From positions 1-7,943 of the forward strand of contig JAITXR010000315.1 in assembly GCA_031284665.1 (NCBI GenBank): a stretch of 7,943 nucleotides of DNA. The letters are read 5' to 3'. The notes below the pieces were generated by a model that was given only the letters and a program-made list of their open reading frames with translations, did no database searches and was not told where the DNA came from. The position numbers and the translations under genes are program-made. Shown here piece after piece: positions 6,143 to 7,943 of this stretch; the stretch's first letter is position 1; every line of letters starts with the position of its first letter. Origin of the DNA: Paludibacter sp. GTDB taxonomy: Bacteria; Bacteroidota; Bacteroidia; Bacteroidales; Paludibacteraceae.

Positions 6143-6679
6143 TTAATATCTCTTTTTTACTTTTATTTTATCTATATTTTTGAAATTATAAAGATAATTA
6201 TCGTAAATGTAATATTGTGCGCTATCTACGGCATAAAAATATACTGTATCTTTGTTTACACATACAATTCCTCGACCATTAGGACAGCTCTGAGACGTTC
6301 CAACTTCATAACTATATGTAATACTGTATGTGCTGTCTATGTCTTTAGCCCCATAATCAATATAATATTTTGCATTATCTATAAAAAACTCCCAACTTTC
6401 ACGGTGTATTTTTCTATCTATTGTGATATACCAGCCAAAAAACCAAAACATCATCACTGACGAAATAACTGCATTGAGAATAAAAAATGCTGTGTAATAT
6501 TTTTTGATAAAATAAATTACAACGGCAATAATAATATTTATTACAAAGATAATTGGAATATAAAATATCAAAACGATTGCCATATCTTCGCTTGGTTTAA
6601 TATAGCAAGTCCAACATCCTATTATTACTATATCAATCAGAATAATTATTAATATAGTGATGAGATTTTTTTTGTACAT
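6143..6679 (-). CDS. Hypothetical three-helix membrane protein, 178 residues
   Basis: The frame is open up to a TTG at 6769, but ATG 6679 (MYKKNLITIL) is chosen. A promoter-like sequence (6707-6738) would start transcription near 6701, inside the longer frame. Three hydrophobic segments lie at about 5-24, 34-58 and 61-86, very rich in isoleucine. A soluble part of about 90 residues follows (87-178), with many tyrosines (TYSITYSYEVG, YFYAVDSAQYYIYDNYLY) and a basic end KIKVKKRY. Two cysteines in the tail (132 and 140) could pair if it is periplasmic. Residues 19-22 (IIGC) also fit a lipobox, so it could be a lipoprotein with two later helices. Family not recognised. The isoleucine bias follows from very AT-rich DNA, unlike glnN. 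Confidence 0.6.
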   Translation of the reverse strand: MYKKNLITILIIILIDIVIIGCWTCYIKPSEDMAIVLIFYIPIIFVINIIIAVVIYFIKKYYTAFFILNAVISSVMMFWFFGWYITIDRKIHRESWEFFIDNAKYYIDYGAKDIDSTYSITYSYEVGTSQSCPNGRGIVCVNKDTVYFYAVDSAQYYIYDNYLYNFKNIDKIKVKKRY

Positions 6680-6706
6680 AATGTTTTTTATTTTGATATT
6701 TGCAAT

Positions 6707-6738
6707 TAAAAGTAAAGTAATAATTTTGCAGATACAAA
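6707..6738 (-). promoter_or_regulatory. Probable promoter of the three small genes
   Basis: On the minus strand, -33 TTTG (6738-6735), a 20-base spacer and -7 TACTTTTA (6714-6707) match the TAnnTTTG consensus with one mismatch (last base). Transcription would start near 6701, about 22 bases before ATG 6679. This supports the downstream ATG over the TTG at 6769. Confidence 0.45.
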
Positions 6739-6775
6739 GTAAATAAAATTTTCCCGGATTTTCAATCAATTAAAA

Positions 6776-6808
6776 AACTCTGTTAGAGTTCAGCACCCTA
6801 ACAGAGTT
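6776..6808 (-). terminator. Terminator of the T9SS cargo gene
   Basis: A perfect 11-bp stem, AACTCTGTTAG (6776-6786) with CTAACAGAGTT (6798-6808), closes an 11-base loop. On the minus strand it is preceded by A/T sequence and followed by a T run (6777-6772). It lies 75 bases after the stop at 6883. On the plus strand it is followed by A's, not T's, so it acts on minus-strand transcripts. It separates the T9SS gene from the three small genes. Confidence 0.85.
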
Positions 6809-6882
6809 AAAAAAAATAGTTCGTAGTATAATGTAAAATCTTTTTATATTCTGTCATAAAAGACTTTAATTCCTGATTTACA

Positions 6883-7943
6883 TTATTTTACATATACTTT
6901 ATTTATTTTGCCATCTGCTTTAACAAATAAAATTCCACGAGTGTTTACAGGAATTGTATTGATGCCTGCAACTATATTTTTTGTGATAATTTTTTGACCT
7001 AAAGCATTGAAAATTTCTATCGTTTGTGCTTGTTCGACAGTAACAATCAGGTTTCCGTTTGCTGAATAAATTTTTGCAGCCACATTTTGCGGAGTTGTAA
7101 CAGCCGCCGGTGTACTTACAACTATTTCGACAGGAAACAATTGCGCTGCACCGTTGTAGAAACTTACAAAACCGGTAATATCGTAATTTGTACCTGCTAC
7201 AACCGAGCCTCCAAGACGGAAATTGTCGCGCACCACAAATCCTACGGGCGTTACAAGTGTATCGTTCACAGTCGCGCTTGTGCTATAAGTAACATCTTTA
7301 ATAAATTGCACTCTTTCGGCTTTAATATAAGTAGCGTGGTCGGCAGTAGTAAGTGTGGCAAGATTTTTAACTGTTGCAACAATCGCAGTGCCATCTGTGG
7401 CGGTGGCAGGCAACACAGGATTAGTAATTTGTGGCGAGCCTCCGTAAGTACCAAGTTTTCCGCTTAAACCTGTAAGCACTTTGCCGTTTGTAAGTGTCTG
7501 GGTAGTAGTACCATAAACAAGCACATCGCCGGTAGCATCGTGGATATAAAGATTTTGACCGTTTTGATAAACCACGGTTACTGCACCTGTAATTTTGTAA
7601 TAATCATTGCCGCTAACTGCCAAAAACGCTGCAATATTTGCCACTTCGGTAGGGAAAGTATAGGTTTTTGTAGCAACTTCGCTATTGCTAAGACCTGATT
7701 TCACCGCAATGGCTTTTACCGTAGTATTTGCACTGACCGTAAATGGAACGGAATATTGTGTAGAGGCAGTGCTTGGGTCGGTGTTATCAACTGTGTAATA
7801 GATAGTTGTACCTTCGGTAGCGCAAGCAATAGAAATTTCTGTGGGTTCAAAAATATCAGAAACGGCAGGCGAAATTACAGGAGTTTCCACTTGATTCGGA
7901 TTAGTTATAACTTCGGTAATTTGTACATTTTTAAGCGTAAAAG
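6883..7943 (-). CDS. Secreted multidomain protein with T9SS C-terminal sorting domain (5' end outside window)
   Basis: The window holds the last 352 codons. The frame stays open past the GTG at 7890 to the right edge (FTLKNVQITEVITNPNQ precedes it), so the N-terminus and signal peptide are missing. Domain order, in residues visible here: about 20-97, a chitobiase/hexosaminidase C-terminal-like repeat (GTTIYYTVDNTDPS, SVPFTVSANTTVKAIAVKSG); about 103-275, an OB-fold-like region (YYKITGAVTVVYQNGQNLYI, then a second part ending YDITGFVSFYNGAAQLFPVEI); about 285-352, a type IX secretion sorting domain (IYSANGNLIV, IEIFNALGQKI, GILFVKADGK, end NKVYVK). The last domain sends the protein through the Por system for surface attachment or release. 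Catalytic domains, if any, would lie upstream. The substrate cannot be told from this part. Confidence 0.85.
   Translation of the reverse strand, partial: FTLKNVQITEVITNPNQVETPVISPAVSDIFEPTEISIACATEGTTIYYTVDNTDPSTASTQYSVPFTVSANTTVKAIAVKSGLSNSEVATKTYTFPTEVANIAAFLAVSGNDYYKITGAVTVVYQNGQNLYIHDATGDVLVYGTTTQTLTNGKVLTGLSGKLGTYGGSPQITNPVLPATATDGTAIVATVKNLATLTTADHATYIKAERVQFIKDVTYSTSATVNDTLVTPVGFVVRDNFRLGGSVVAGTNYDITGFVSFYNGAAQLFPVEIVVSTPAAVTTPQNVAAKIYSANGNLIVTVEQAQTIEIFNALGQKIITKNIVAGINTIPVNTRGILFVKADGKINKVYVK

Noticed and set aside
6137..6460. 107-residue hydrophobic plus-strand frame
   Set aside because: Mirrors the isoleucine-rich membrane gene on the other strand; AT-rich antisense frames often look hydrophobic.
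6680..6769. TTG start giving a 208-residue membrane protein
   Set aside because: A promoter-like sequence at 6707-6738 would start transcription inside this extension; ATG 6679 is better placed.
7888..7890. GTG as the start codon of the T9SS-domain protein
   Set aside because: The frame remains open through the right edge, and the protein lacks a signal peptide from this point, which a T9SS cargo needs. It is a partial gene, not one beginning here.

Overview
The window looks like chromosomal DNA of a member of the Bacteroidota, probably a Bacteroidales-type organism. Four things point there: a type III (GlnN) glutamine synthetase of 731 residues; a protein ending in a type IX secretion (Por) sorting domain; promoters of the Bacteroidota form TTTG-N19/20-TAnnTTTG in place of E. 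coli-type boxes; and starts without a clear Shine-Dalgarno sequence. The DNA is AT-rich throughout.

Layout, left to right. The 5' end of a threonine synthase gene (thrC) leaves the left edge on the minus strand (1-89). A gene-free stretch of about 430 bases (90-522) follows. It holds two good minus-strand promoter matches and a degenerate palindromic repeat. On the plus strand come a small unrecognised lipoprotein (523-903) and glutaminyl-tRNA synthetase glnS (979-2691), which has its own promoter. glnS faces glnN, the type III glutamine synthetase (2920-5115, minus). The 228 bases between them contain a heptamer tandem repeat, a second palindromic repeat copy and a strong terminator for glnN. 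Upstream of glnN on the same strand are three very AT-rich genes of unknown function: a two-helix small membrane protein (5363-5638), a 116-residue soluble protein (5740-6090) and a 178-residue three-helix membrane protein (6143-6679). At the right edge is the C-terminal part of a secreted T9SS cargo protein (6883-7943), with its own terminator.

The only clear functional link is that glnN makes glutamine and glnS charges tRNA-Gln with it. They are convergent, with separate promoters, so they are neighbours and not an operon. The three small genes look like an accessory patch between core genes. I see no defence system, CRISPR array, integrase, transposase, rRNA or tRNA, and no convincing new multi-gene system. 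The observations most worth checking are a short GC-rich in-frame insertion just before the KMSKS-type loop of GlnRS, and the pair of hairpin-bounded repeats flanking the lipoprotein-glnS block.
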